Shown here in pieces: positions 24,935 through 33,402 of a stretch of 64,000 nucleotides of DNA. Every line of letters begins with the position of its first letter. Within the stretch, counting starts at the first letter, position 1. The position numbers and the translations under genes were made by a program. The stretch covers positions 124,001 to 188,000 of the forward strand of contig NZ_FNIE01000002.1 in assembly GCF_900103985.1 (NCBI RefSeq). Reading direction: 5' to 3'. The notes under the pieces are model-generated. The model was not told where the DNA came from, did no database searches, and saw only the letters and a list, made by a program, of their open reading frames with translations. This stretch comes from Actinacidiphila guanduensis. GTDB lineage: Bacteria > Actinomycetota > Actinomycetes > Streptomycetales > Streptomycetaceae.

Positions 24935-27319
24935 ATGGACGGCGGCGCTGGGCACACGAACCGGTTCGAGGGTTCGGCTTCGGCGCACACCGTCGTACAG
25001 GCCGGGCAGGTCCACGGCGGAGTGCACTTCCACCAGGAGCCCATGCCCACCGTGGTGCCCCGGCAACTGCGCGGCGACGTGCGCCACTTCGTCAACCGGG
25101 GCCGGGAGCTGAGCCGTCTCGGCACTCTCCTGGCGGAAGACCGCCAGGACGCGCAGGCCGTACCCGTCGCGGTCATCACCGGGACCGCCGGCGTCGGCAA
25201 GACCTCGCTGGCCCTGCACTGGGCCCACGCCGTGCGATCCCGATTCCCCGACGGCCAGCTCTACGCGAACCTGCGCGGCCACTCCGCTGCCTCACCCGCG
25301 TCGCCGGAAGCGGTACTGAGCGGTTTCCTCCAGGACCTCGGCGTTCCCTCCGCACACGTGCCGGCCGAACCGGAGCGACGGGAGACGATGTTCCGGTCGC
25401 TGCTGGCGGATCGGCGCATGCTCGTGGTCCTCGACAACGCGGCCGACAGCGCGCAGGTCCGGCCACTACTGCCCGCCGCCCCCGGCTGCCTCGTCGTCGT
25501 GACCAGCCGCGACGACCTGTCCGGCCTGGTCTCCCGGCTGGGCGCGCTGCGGCTGGAGGTGACGACGTTGCAGACAGCGGACGCCGTCGCGCTGCTGCGG
25601 GCGGCCACCGCCGACTACCGGGCCCGCGACCGGCGCGCCGATCTGGCGGAACTGGCCCGGCTGTGCGCGGGACTGCCGCTCGCGCTGCGCATCGCCGCGG
25701 AGCGGGCGGCGACTTGGGCGACGATGCCGATGGGCGAGTTGATCGACGACCTGCGCGAGGAGTCGGCACGGTGGAACCTGCTCACCGTCGACGCGGAGGA
25801 GGGAGCCGACGCGATGCGCAGCGTGTTCGAGTGGTCCTACCAGGCCCTGCCCGCCCCTGCGGCCCGGCTGTTCCGGCTCCTCGGCCTTCATCCCGGGAAC
25901 GAGTTCGGTCTCCCGGCCGTCGCGAGCCTGACCGGAAGCACGCCACCGCAGGCACGCGCCCTGCTGGACACCCTGGTCCGTGCGCATCTGCTGGAGCGGC
26001 GCCCCGCCGGGCGCTACGAGTTCCACGACCTGCTGCGGGACTTCGCCGCCGAGCTGGTCCGGCGGGAGGAGAGCGAGGCCGAGCGCACCAAAGCCCTCGG
26101 GCGCTGCCTCGCCTGGTACCTCCACACCGCGGACGCGGCCCAGAGCACCCTCGCGCCCTTCGACCGCTACCGCCTCGACGACCGGATCCCGGCACCGGCC
26201 GCGACCTTGGCCTTCGACGGCCACGACGCCGCGTTCCGCTGGTACCGGACGGAGTCGGCCAACCTCGTCACCGCGGTCCGCACCGCCGCCGACACCGGAT
26301 TCCCCGCGATCGCCTGGCGCCTGGCCGTGGTGCTGCGCGCCGTCTACATGCACCACAACGCCTTCGACGACTGGGTGGCGACCGCCAGGATCGCCGTCGA
26401 CGCCGCCGGGCGCGCCCGAGAGCCGGCGGGCCGGGCGGAAGCGCTCGAGAACCTGGGCAAGGCCGCATTCCAGGCACTGCGGCTGGACGAGGCCGAGGAG
26501 TCCCACCGCGCGGCGCTCGCCATCCGCCGGCACATCGGCGACCGGCGCGGCACCGCGAGGTCCATCAACGCCCTCGGCCTGCTCGGGCTGCGCCGCCGTC
26601 GCCTGGACGAGGCCGCATCCCACTTCGCCGAGAGCGCCGAGATCTTCCGCGAGCTGGGCGACAGCCGGTGGACGGCGTTGATGCGGTGCAACCTCGCGGA
26701 GGCGCTGTGCGAACTGGGCCGCCACGAAGAGGCAGTGGAGATCGTCGAGCGGGCGCTGACCGATTTCCGCCGGCTCGGCGATCACTTCGGCGAGGGCAAC
26801 GCCCTGTGGCTGCTGAGCTGGGCGCGACGGCAGGCGGGGGATCCGGATGCCGCCGATCGCGCGATCAGCAATGCCCTGGCGATCGCCGGGAGAGAGGACA
26901 ACCAGGTCTGGCGCGGTCACTGGCTGGCAGAGGCGGCGAAGGTCAAGCAGGCACAGGGAGATCCGGCGGAGGCATTGCGGCTGTTCCAGGAATCGGCCGC
27001 CGTACAGAGACGGCTCGGCGATGCCGCCCGGGAGGCCGCGGCACTGGACGGCGCCGGCGAGGCGTACCAGGCGCTCGGCCGTCACGACGAAGCGGCGGAA
27101 CTGCACAGCCGCGCGGTCGCCGCTCTCCGCGCCCTCGACGCCCCCTGGCGCCTCGCCGGAGCCCTGGAGCATCTCGCAGCCGCGTTCGGGCCTCTCGGTC
27201 GGGCCGAGGCCGCGCGTGCCGCCCGCACGGAGGCGCTGCGCCTCCTGGGCACCTTCGACGACCCGCAGGCGGTCGAGTCGGCCCGGCGCGTGGCCCGGCA
27301 CCTGGACGACGGTGCCTAG
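24935..27319 (+). CDS. NB-ARC/TPR STAND ATPase (NLR-like) with RHIM-like N-terminal motif
   Basis: 794 residues. The N terminus (17-33) reads AHTVVQAGQVHGGVHFH, with VVQAG at 20-24. This resembles RHIM/amyloid signalling motifs reported in bacterial NLR-like proteins. NB-ARC follows: Walker A GTAGVGKTS (about 83-91), Walker B MLVVLDNAA (about 162), TSRDDL, and GLPLAL (about 246). A winged-helix region (about 290-365) leads to a TPR array (about 490-770). STAND proteins oligomerise on ligand binding and activate an effector by proximity. No enzymatic effector domain is fused, so output must be in trans. The start ATG at 24935 is 2 bp after the upstream stop. It ends in a CTAG shared with the convergent formyltransferase stop. 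Confidence 0.88.
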   Translation: MDGGAGHTNRFEGSASAHTVVQAGQVHGGVHFHQEPMPTVVPRQLRGDVRHFVNRGRELSRLGTLLAEDRQDAQAVPVAVITGTAGVGKTSLALHWAHAVRSRFPDGQLYANLRGHSAASPASPEAVLSGFLQDLGVPSAHVPAEPERRETMFRSLLADRRMLVVLDNAADSAQVRPLLPAAPGCLVVVTSRDDLSGLVSRLGALRLEVTTLQTADAVALLRAATADYRARDRRADLAELARLCAGLPLALRIAAERAATWATMPMGELIDDLREESARWNLLTVDAEEGADAMRSVFEWSYQALPAPAARLFRLLGLHPGNEFGLPAVASLTGSTPPQARALLDTLVRAHLLERRPAGRYEFHDLLRDFAAELVRREESEAERTKALGRCLAWYLHTADAAQSTLAPFDRYRLDDRIPAPAATLAFDGHDAAFRWYRTESANLVTAVRTAADTGFPAIAWRLAVVLRAVYMHHNAFDDWVATARIAVDAAGRAREPAGRAEALENLGKAAFQALRLDEAEESHRAALAIRRHIGDRRGTARSINALGLLGLRRRRLDEAASHFAESAEIFRELGDSRWTALMRCNLAEALCELGRHEEAVEIVERALTDFRRLGDHFGEGNALWLLSWARRQAGDPDAADRAISNALAIAGREDNQVWRGHWLAEAAKVKQAQGDPAEALRLFQESAAVQRRLGDAAREAAALDGAGEAYQALGRHDEAAELHSRAVAALRALDAPWRLAGALEHLAAAFGPLGRAEAARAARTEALRLLGTFDDPQAVESARRVARHLDDGA

Positions 27320-28197
27320 ACGGTGCCCTGGTCCGTGCCTGGTTCCGTTGCCTCGACGGGCTCCGACGCCGTGATCCACAGGGGTCCGTCCGCGCAGTCG
27401 AGACGGAGCCCGTCAGCGGGCGTGAGGCTGGTGCGCAGCACTTTCAGCCCGCGGCCCCCGATCGTGACGACAGGGCCGCGCCCCGGGCCGATGAACCGGA
27501 ACGTCCGCACCTGGTTGTGCACCTCGCGGGCCGTCCTCGCCGTGTCGACCACGGAGAACTCCGGTTCCATCAGGCCGGCGTAGCTGACGCCCTCGGCGGA
27601 CTGGGGCTCACCGGCCGACGGGTCGGGAGCACGGTCCAGGGCGACGGCCAACTGGGCGCGCAGCACCGGCGACAGGCCCGTCCACAGGCTCTCGGGGGTC
27701 ACGTCGTCCGGAATCGGGACGCCGTCCTGCTGCGCGAGGACCGGCCCGGTGTCGAACAGCTCGTCCATGCGGTGGACCGTCACGCCCAGATGCGAATCGC
27801 CGTTGCGGATCGCCCACAGCACCGGGGCGGGCCCCCGGTACTTGGGCAGCATCGAGCAGTGGATGTTGAGCACGCCGTGGCGCGGGATGCGCAGCACGGA
27901 ACGGGGCAACCGCCACGAGAACCCGTAGCAGACGAGGAGATCGAGCCCGTACCCGCGCAGCGCCGCGCCCAGCCCCTCGGAACTGCCCGGCAGCAACAGG
28001 TCCATGCCCGCGGGCAGCGCCGCGGTGATCGCCGCGACGGCACGTGCCGCGCCACTGTCGGTGGGCGTCCGCGGCCGCATGGAGCGGGAGTAGGCGTAGA
28101 CGACCGGCGAATGCCCGGCACGGACGCACGTCTCGTGCAGAGCGGTGAACTCCGACACACCGAAGGAGATCAAGCCGATACGCATACCGTCCGCCAT
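27316..28197 (-). CDS. Methionyl-tRNA formyltransferase-like protein
   Basis: 293 residues. The formyl-transfer site is intact: Asn111 and His113 in NIHCSMLPKYRGPAP and Asp149 in FDTGPV. A C-terminal Fmt-like domain (about 205-285) is present. It is shorter than housekeeping Fmt and is not next to def or other translation genes. It may act on an amino sugar or other metabolite. TACGCT lies 7 nt before the ATG at 28197, so the mRNA is probably leaderless. It converges with the NLR gene, sharing CTAG as both stop codons. Confidence 0.8.
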   Translation of the reverse strand: MADGMRIGLISFGVSEFTALHETCVRAGHSPVVYAYSRSMRPRTPTDSGAARAVAAITAALPAGMDLLLPGSSEGLGAALRGYGLDLLVCYGFSWRLPRSVLRIPRHGVLNIHCSMLPKYRGPAPVLWAIRNGDSHLGVTVHRMDELFDTGPVLAQQDGVPIPDDVTPESLWTGLSPVLRAQLAVALDRAPDPSAGEPQSAEGVSYAGLMEPEFSVVDTARTAREVHNQVRTFRFIGPGRGPVVTIGGRGLKVLRTSLTPADGLRLDCADGPLWITASEPVEATEPGTDQGTV

Positions 28198-28261
28198 GGA
28201 GGTCAGCGTAGTGAGCGCCCGGCGACCGGGAGCAACCGCGGCGGGGGGCGGGCACAACGAG

Positions 28262-28308
28262 AAGCGGGCTCCCGGTGGGCGACTTTCGTCACCACCGGGG
28301 GCCCGCTT
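28262..28308 (-). terminator. Terminator of tRNA-Leu
   Basis: 17-bp arms AAGCGGGC...GGTGG (28262-28278) and CCACC...GCCCGCTT (28292-28308), with one mismatch and a 13-base loop. It lies just downstream of tRNA-Leu on the minus strand. Confidence 0.8.
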
Positions 28309-28324
28309 GCTCGGTACTGCCTTG

Positions 28325-28408
28325 TGCGCGAGGGGGGAGTTGAACCCCCACGCCCTTTCGGGCACTGGAACCTGAATCCAGCGCGTCTGCCTATTCCGCC
28401 ACCCGCGC
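28325..28408 (-). tRNA. tRNA-Leu(CAG)
   Basis: 84-nt class II tRNA. The acceptor GCGCGGG pairs with the 3' CTCGCGC, with A73 at 28325. The anticodon loop is TTCAGGT (anticodon CAG), a variable arm is present, and the T-loop is GTTCAACTC. CCA is not encoded. It decodes the dominant leucine codon CTG of this GC-rich genome. Confidence 0.97.
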
Positions 28409-28951
28409 ATGGGTGCTGCCGTTGTGAATCTCACACACCCCCTGGACCAGCTGGTCCGTGTAGTGCAGGAGCTCCGTCCGACATGCAGAAGATTAGCACG
28501 GCGCCCGGAGTGGAATCACATCCGTTTCGAGGCGCCCGCCGGAGGCACACGCCCAAGGGGAGCGGCGCGGCGGATGCGCCCCGCCGGTGCGGGACACTGG
28601 GGACACTGGACGCGGCCCCCCGAACCGGGGACCGCGGACAGGCGCCCCCTCTACCATCGCAGGGGGGCGGGAAGGCATCAGGCAGGCAGCGGGCACGTCG
28701 CGGACGATTCGCGGACGCGGCCGCGCGCAGGCCACCGGCAGGGCAGGGGACAAGGCAGCGGAGACCAGGGGACGCCCCGGGGAACAGCCGGCGCACGAGC
28801 AGGTCGTGCCGGCGCACACGGCCGGATGTGAGTGATGACACCGGCTCCTGGAGCAAGATCGGGGAACCGCCTGTTTTTCCCGCGCGTGGATACGATCAGT
28901 AAGCAGTATCGGAAATGACAGCCAGGACGGTCCGTAGGAGGGAGGTGCCCG
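28409..28951. other. Gene-free 543-bp leader of the fha-pkn cluster
   Basis: Reading frames here have no Shine-Dalgarno or protein-like composition, and I see no gene. The right end holds the fhaA promoter region: TACGAT (28891-28896) is a plausible -10 box, and AGGAGGGAGG precedes the fhaA ATG. The long leader could carry regulation of the whole fhaA-pknB cluster. Confidence 0.5.
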
Positions 28952-29836
28952 ATGGGTGTACTGAAGCGCTTTGAACAGCGGTTGGAGGGCATGGTGAACG
29001 GCACCTTCGCCAAGGTCTTCAAGAGCGAGGTGCAGCCCGTCGAGATCGCGGGCGCGCTGCAGCGCGAGTGCGACAACAACGCCACCATCTGGAACCGCGA
29101 GCGGACCGTCGTGCCCAACGACTTCGTGGTCGAGCTCAGCGCCCCCGACTACGAGCGGCTCAGCCCGTACGCGGTCCAGCTCGGCGACGAGCTGGCCGGC
29201 ATGGTCCGCGACTACGCCAAACAGCAGCGGTACACCTTCATGGGCACCATCAAGGTCCACCTGGAGCGCGCCGACGACCTGGACACCGGCCTGTACCGGG
29301 TGCGCAGCCGCACCCTGGCCTCCAGCGAGTCGCAGTACCAGCAGCCGGGCGGCCAGCCCTACGGTGCCCCGCCCGGCCCGCAGGCGTACCAGCCCCCGGC
29401 CCCCGCGCCGCACCCGCCGGCCCGCCCCGCCCGCCCGGACCGCTCCGGCGCCCCCCCGCGCCCGGCCGGCGTCCCGCCGATGCCCGCCGCACCGCCCCCC
29501 GGCGGCGCCGGCGTGACCCGCCTGCCGGGCACCGGCTTCGCGCCCGGCACCGCCGACGTCCGCCGCTGGATCGAGATCAACGGCACCCGGCACCAACTCA
29601 CCCGGCCAACACTCGTTCTCGGCCGTTCCACCGAGGCCGACGTGCGGGTGGACGACCCGGGTGTCTCCCGCCGGCACTGCGAGATCCGGGTCGGCAGCCC
29701 CTCGGTCGTCCAGGATCTCGGGTCGACAAACGGCATCGTGGTGGACGGGCAGCACACCCAGCGCGCTACGCTCCGCGACGGCTCCCGCATCGTCGTGGGG
29801 AGCACCACCATCGTCTACCGGCAAGCCGAAGGGTGA
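28952..29836 (+). CDS. fhaA: FhaA: DUF3662 and FHA-domain phosphopeptide-binding protein
   Basis: 294 residues. The N-terminal DUF3662 (about 1-115) reads MGVLKRFEQRLEGMVNGTFA and VVPNDFVVELSAPDYERL. A Pro/Tyr/Gln-rich linker follows (about 125-195), then the FHA domain (about 205-293) with LVLGRSTEADVRVDDPGVSR and DLGSTNGIVVDG. FHA binds phosphothreonine on PknB substrates; the mycobacterial counterpart regulates peptidoglycan precursor export. First gene of the conserved cluster fhaA-fhaB-pstP-rodA-pbpA-pknB. Strong AGGAGG Shine-Dalgarno. Confidence 0.95.
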   Translation: MGVLKRFEQRLEGMVNGTFAKVFKSEVQPVEIAGALQRECDNNATIWNRERTVVPNDFVVELSAPDYERLSPYAVQLGDELAGMVRDYAKQQRYTFMGTIKVHLERADDLDTGLYRVRSRTLASSESQYQQPGGQPYGAPPGPQAYQPPAPAPHPPARPARPDRSGAPPRPAGVPPMPAAPPPGGAGVTRLPGTGFAPGTADVRRWIEINGTRHQLTRPTLVLGRSTEADVRVDDPGVSRRHCEIRVGSPSVVQDLGSTNGIVVDGQHTQRATLRDGSRIVVGSTTIVYRQAEG

Positions 29837-29846
29837 AGCGGGGCCA

Positions 29847-30371
29847 ATGTCAGAGCTGACCCTGACGGTCATGCGGTTGGGTTTCCTCGCCGTGCTGTGG
29901 CTGTTCGTCATCGTGGCCGTCCAGGTCATCCGCAGCGACCTGTTCGGCACGCGGGTGACCCAGCGCGGTGCCCGCCGCGCCGACGGCGGCTCCCGCCCGC
30001 CCCAGCAGCGGCAGCAGCAGGTGCAGCAGCAGCCCCGGCACCAGCAGCCGCAGGGCGGCGGCCGCCAGCGCCGCAACGCCCCCACCAAACTGGTGGTCGC
30101 CGAGGGCTCGCTGGCCGGCACCACGGTCGCGCTCCAGGGCCAGACGATCACCCTGGGCCGGGCGCACGACTCGACAATCGTGCTCGATGACGACTACGCG
30201 TCCAGCAGGCATGCCAGGATCTACCCGGACGTCGACGGCCAGTGGATCGTCGAGGACCTCGGCTCCACCAACGGCACCTATCTGGACCGCAACCGGTTGA
30301 CCACACCCACGCCGGTCCCGCTGGGTGCGCCGATCCGCATCGGCAAGACCGTCATCGAGCTGCGGAAGTAG
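29847..30371 (+). CDS. fhaB: FhaB: membrane-anchored FHA-domain protein
   Basis: 174 residues. One N-terminal transmembrane helix (about 7-27, VMRLGFLAVLWLFVIVAVQV). A Gln-rich linker with runs of glutamine follows (about 48-75). The FHA domain (about 78-173) has ITLGRAHDSTIVLDDDYASS and DLGSTNGTYLDRN. The mycobacterial homologue FhaB (FipA) is a PknA/B substrate linked to septation. It lies 10 bp after fhaA and before pstP, in the same operon. Confidence 0.94.
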   Translation: MSELTLTVMRLGFLAVLWLFVIVAVQVIRSDLFGTRVTQRGARRADGGSRPPQQRQQQVQQQPRHQQPQGGGRQRRNAPTKLVVAEGSLAGTTVALQGQTITLGRAHDSTIVLDDDYASSRHARIYPDVDGQWIVEDLGSTNGTYLDRNRLTTPTPVPLGAPIRIGKTVIELRK

Positions 30372-30461
30372 TCGCACAATGGGGCAGCAGCGAAGCCACG
30401 ACGCGCGAGCGAGAGGGTGGGCAGCGTGCGGATGTACCCGGAACCGACGGGGGAGGTACGC

Positions 30462-31973
30462 ATGTCACTGAGCCTGCGTTTCGCCGCCGGTTCGCACAAG
30501 GGCATGATCCGCGAGGGGAACGAGGACTCCGGCTACGCCGGCCCCCGTCTGCTCGCGATCGCCGACGGCATGGGCGGCCAGGCCGCCGGCGAGGTCGCCT
30601 CCTCCGAGGTGATCTCCACCATCGTCACGCTCGACGACGACATCCCCGGCTCGGACATCCTGACCTCGCTCGGCACCGCCGTGCAGCGGGCCAACGACCA
30701 GCTGCTGCAGATGGTCCAGGAGGACCCGCAGCTGGAAGGCATGGGCACCACGCTCACCGCCCTGCTGTGGACCGGCCAGCGGCTCGGCCTGGTGCACGTC
30801 GGCGACTCCCGGGCCTACCTGCTGCGCGACGGCGTCCTCACCCAGATCACCCAGGACCACACGTGGGTGCAGCGGCTGGTGGACGAGGGCCGGATCACCG
30901 AGGAGGAGGCCACCACCCACCCCCAGCGCTCGCTGCTGATGCGCGCGCTCGGCAGCGGCGAGCGGGTCGAGCCCGACCTGTCGATCCGCGAGGTGCGGGT
31001 CGGCGACCGCTACCTGATCTGCTCCGACGGCCTGTCCGGCGTGGTCAGCCACCAGACGCTGGAGGACACCCTCGCCGGCTACCAGGCGCCGCACGAGACC
31101 GTCCAGGAGCTGATCCAGCTCGCGCTGCGCGGCGGCGGCCCGGACAACATCACCTGCATCGTCGCCGACGTCCTGGACACCGACGACAACGACACGCCGG
31201 CCGCCCAGTTCAACGACACCCCCGTCGTGGTCGGCGCGGTCGCCGAGCACCAGTCGCCGCTGAACGACCAGCGGCACCTGCAGACCCCGGCCGGCCGCGC
31301 CTCCGAACTCGGCCGCGCCCCGCACCAGGCGGGCCCCGGCGGCACGTTCGGCCCGCCCGGCAGCGGCGAGCCGCGGGGCGGCCCGCTCGGCTCCTTCGGC
31401 GCCTACGACGACTCCGACTTCGACAAGCCCGGCAAGCAGCGCAAGTGGGTCAAGCGCAGCGTGATCACCCTGGTGGTGCTCGCGGTCGTGGCCGGCGGCC
31501 TGTACGGCGCCTACGCCTGGACGCAGACGCAGTACTACGTCGGCGCCAAGGACGACCACGTCGCCGTCTACCAGGGCATCGACCAGAAGCTGGTGGGGCT
31601 GAGCCTGTCGAAGGTGCACAACGACCGCACGGACATCCCCCTGAAGTACCTGCCCGCCTACCAGCGCAAGCAGGTCCAGGACACCATCGCCGTCAGCAGC
31701 CTCGGCCAGGCCAAGGACAAGGCCGACGAGCTGGCGCAGCAGGCCGACGTCTGCAAGAAGGTCGCCACCGCCAAGAGCGTCACCGACCAGGCCAAGAGCG
31801 CCGCCAAGAACGCCGAGAACTCGGTCGGCTCCGGCGGCGCGGCGGGCAAGGCCACGGGCACTCCTGGCGCGAAGAAGACCACCACGGGCACGACCCCCAC
31901 GGCCGACCCCGGTCCGTCCCTGACACCCGAAGAGAAGAAGCTCGCCGGCCAGTGCGGCTCGGGCCAGCAGTAG
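30462..31973 (+). CDS. pstP: PstP: PP2C-type Ser/Thr phosphatase
   Basis: 503 residues. The PP2C catalytic domain (1-235) has the metal motifs REGNEDSGY, ADGMGGQAAGE, HVGDSRAYLLRDG, CSDGLSGVV and GPDNITC. A flexible linker leads to one transmembrane helix (about 332-354) and an extracellular Lys/Ala-rich tail. It reverses phosphorylation by PknB and acts on FHA proteins. ATG 30462 was chosen because GGGGGAGG lies 5 bp upstream; starts at 30417 to 30432 would add 10-15 atypical residues. Confidence 0.95.
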   Translation: MSLSLRFAAGSHKGMIREGNEDSGYAGPRLLAIADGMGGQAAGEVASSEVISTIVTLDDDIPGSDILTSLGTAVQRANDQLLQMVQEDPQLEGMGTTLTALLWTGQRLGLVHVGDSRAYLLRDGVLTQITQDHTWVQRLVDEGRITEEEATTHPQRSLLMRALGSGERVEPDLSIREVRVGDRYLICSDGLSGVVSHQTLEDTLAGYQAPHETVQELIQLALRGGGPDNITCIVADVLDTDDNDTPAAQFNDTPVVVGAVAEHQSPLNDQRHLQTPAGRASELGRAPHQAGPGGTFGPPGSGEPRGGPLGSFGAYDDSDFDKPGKQRKWVKRSVITLVVLAVVAGGLYGAYAWTQTQYYVGAKDDHVAVYQGIDQKLVGLSLSKVHNDRTDIPLKYLPAYQRKQVQDTIAVSSLGQAKDKADELAQQADVCKKVATAKSVTDQAKSAAKNAENSVGSGGAAGKATGTPGAKKTTTGTTPTADPGPSLTPEEKKLAGQCGSGQQ

Positions 31974-32004
31974 CAGCGGGAGCAGCAGGAGGAACCGGCT
32001 CGCC

Positions 32005-33402
32005 ATGAGCGCCAGCAACACCACCACCATCACGTCGATCGGTGCGCCCAACCGGCGCAACACCGAGCTCGCCCTGCTGCTCTTCGCCGTCGCGATCCCC
32101 ACCTACGCATTCGCCGACGCGGGGCTGGCCAAGCACGGCTCGGTGCCGGCCGGACTCGCCGAGTACGGGCTGGGGCTGGGCTTCCTGGCGGGCATAGCGC
32201 ACCTGCTGGTACGGAAGTTCGCGCCGTACTCCGATCCGCTGATGCTGCCGATCGCGACCCTGCTCAACGGCCTCGGCCTGGTGCTGATCTGGCGGCTGGA
32301 CCAGGAGCCGTCCATCACCACCCCGCAGCTCGGCGGGGCGATGGCGCCCAAGCAGCTGATCTGGTCGGCGCTGGGGCTGGCGCTCTTCGCCGGCGTGCTG
32401 GTCTTCCTCAAGGACCACCGCATCCTGCAGCGCTACACCTACATCTCGATGTTCCTGGCGCTGCTGCTGCTGGTCTCCCCGATCTTCTTCCCGGCCCGCT
32501 ACGGCGCCCGCATCTGGATCACCCTGCCGGGCATCGGCTCGCTGCAGCCCGGCGAGTTCGCCAAGATCATCATCACCGTCTTCTTCTCCGGCTACCTCAT
32601 GGTCAAGCGGGACGCCCTGGCGCTGGCCAGCCGCCGCTTCATGGGCCTGTACCTGCCGCGCGGCCGCGACCTCGGCCCGATCCTGGTGATCTGGGCGATG
32701 AGCATGCTGATCCTGGTCTTCGAGACCGACCTCGGCACCTCGCTGCTCTTCTTCGGCCTCTTCGTGATCATGCTCTACGTGGCCACCGAGCGGACCAGCT
32801 GGATCGTCTTCGGCCTGGTGCTCAGCGGCGCCGGCGCCTTCGTGGTCGGCTCCACCGAGCCGCACGTGAAGGTCCGCGTCCAGGACTGGCTGCACCCGCT
32901 GGCGCTGCAGAACGGCGGCGTCACCGAGACCGCCCAGTCGATGTACGCCTTCGGCTCCGGCGGCCTGTTCGGCTCCGGCCTGGGCCAGGGCTACTCGCGG
33001 CTGATCGGCGGCATCGCCCCCAAGAGCGACTACATCCTGGCCACGGTGGGCGAGGAGCTGGGCCTGGCCGGGCTGATGGCCATCCTGCTGCTGTACGCGC
33101 TGCTGATCGAGCGCGGCATCCGCACGGCGCTGGCCGCGCGCGACCCGTTCGGCAAGCTGCTCGCGATCGGCCTGTCCGGCGGTTTCGCGCTCCAGGTGTT
33201 CGTGGTGGCAGGCGGTGTGACCGGGCTCATCCCGCTCACCGGTATGACGATGCCCTTCCTCGCGCAGGGCGGCTCCTCGGTGATCGCCAACTGGGCGCTG
33301 GTCGCGATCCTGCTGCGGATCAGCGACACCGCCCGCCGGCCGGCCCCCGCGCCCGCCCCCTCTCCCGACGCCGAAGCGACCCAGGTGGTGCGTACCCAGT
33401 GA
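32005..33402 (+). CDS. rodA: SEDS-family peptidoglycan glycosyltransferase (RodA/FtsW-like)
   Basis: 465 residues with about 12 transmembrane helices. SEDS motifs are visible: LPGIGSLQPGEFAKI, the ETDLGTSLLFFG segment carrying the catalytic-type Asp, GGIAPKSDYILATVGEELG and MPFLAQGGSS. It polymerises glycan strands together with the class B PBP encoded next. AGGAGG Shine-Dalgarno. Its stop overlaps the PBP start (GTGA), so the two subunits are made together. RodA versus FtsW naming is by position in this cluster; ftsW proper lies in the dcw cluster. Confidence 0.93.
   Translation: MSASNTTTITSIGAPNRRNTELALLLFAVAIPTYAFADAGLAKHGSVPAGLAEYGLGLGFLAGIAHLLVRKFAPYSDPLMLPIATLLNGLGLVLIWRLDQEPSITTPQLGGAMAPKQLIWSALGLALFAGVLVFLKDHRILQRYTYISMFLALLLLVSPIFFPARYGARIWITLPGIGSLQPGEFAKIIITVFFSGYLMVKRDALALASRRFMGLYLPRGRDLGPILVIWAMSMLILVFETDLGTSLLFFGLFVIMLYVATERTSWIVFGLVLSGAGAFVVGSTEPHVKVRVQDWLHPLALQNGGVTETAQSMYAFGSGGLFGSGLGQGYSRLIGGIAPKSDYILATVGEELGLAGLMAILLLYALLIERGIRTALAARDPFGKLLAIGLSGGFALQVFVVAGGVTGLIPLTGMTMPFLAQGGSSVIANWALVAILLRISDTARRPAPAPAPSPDAEATQVVRTQ

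Noticed and set aside
18071-28324. Integrated mobile island at tRNA-Leu
   Set aside because: No integrase, transposase, att-type direct repeat of the tRNA 3' end or relaxase was found; only accessory content and repeats are visible.
28409-28831. Possible 140-residue protein upstream of fhaA
   Set aside because: No Shine-Dalgarno, Arg/Gly-rich shadow composition, and the region fits a long leader.
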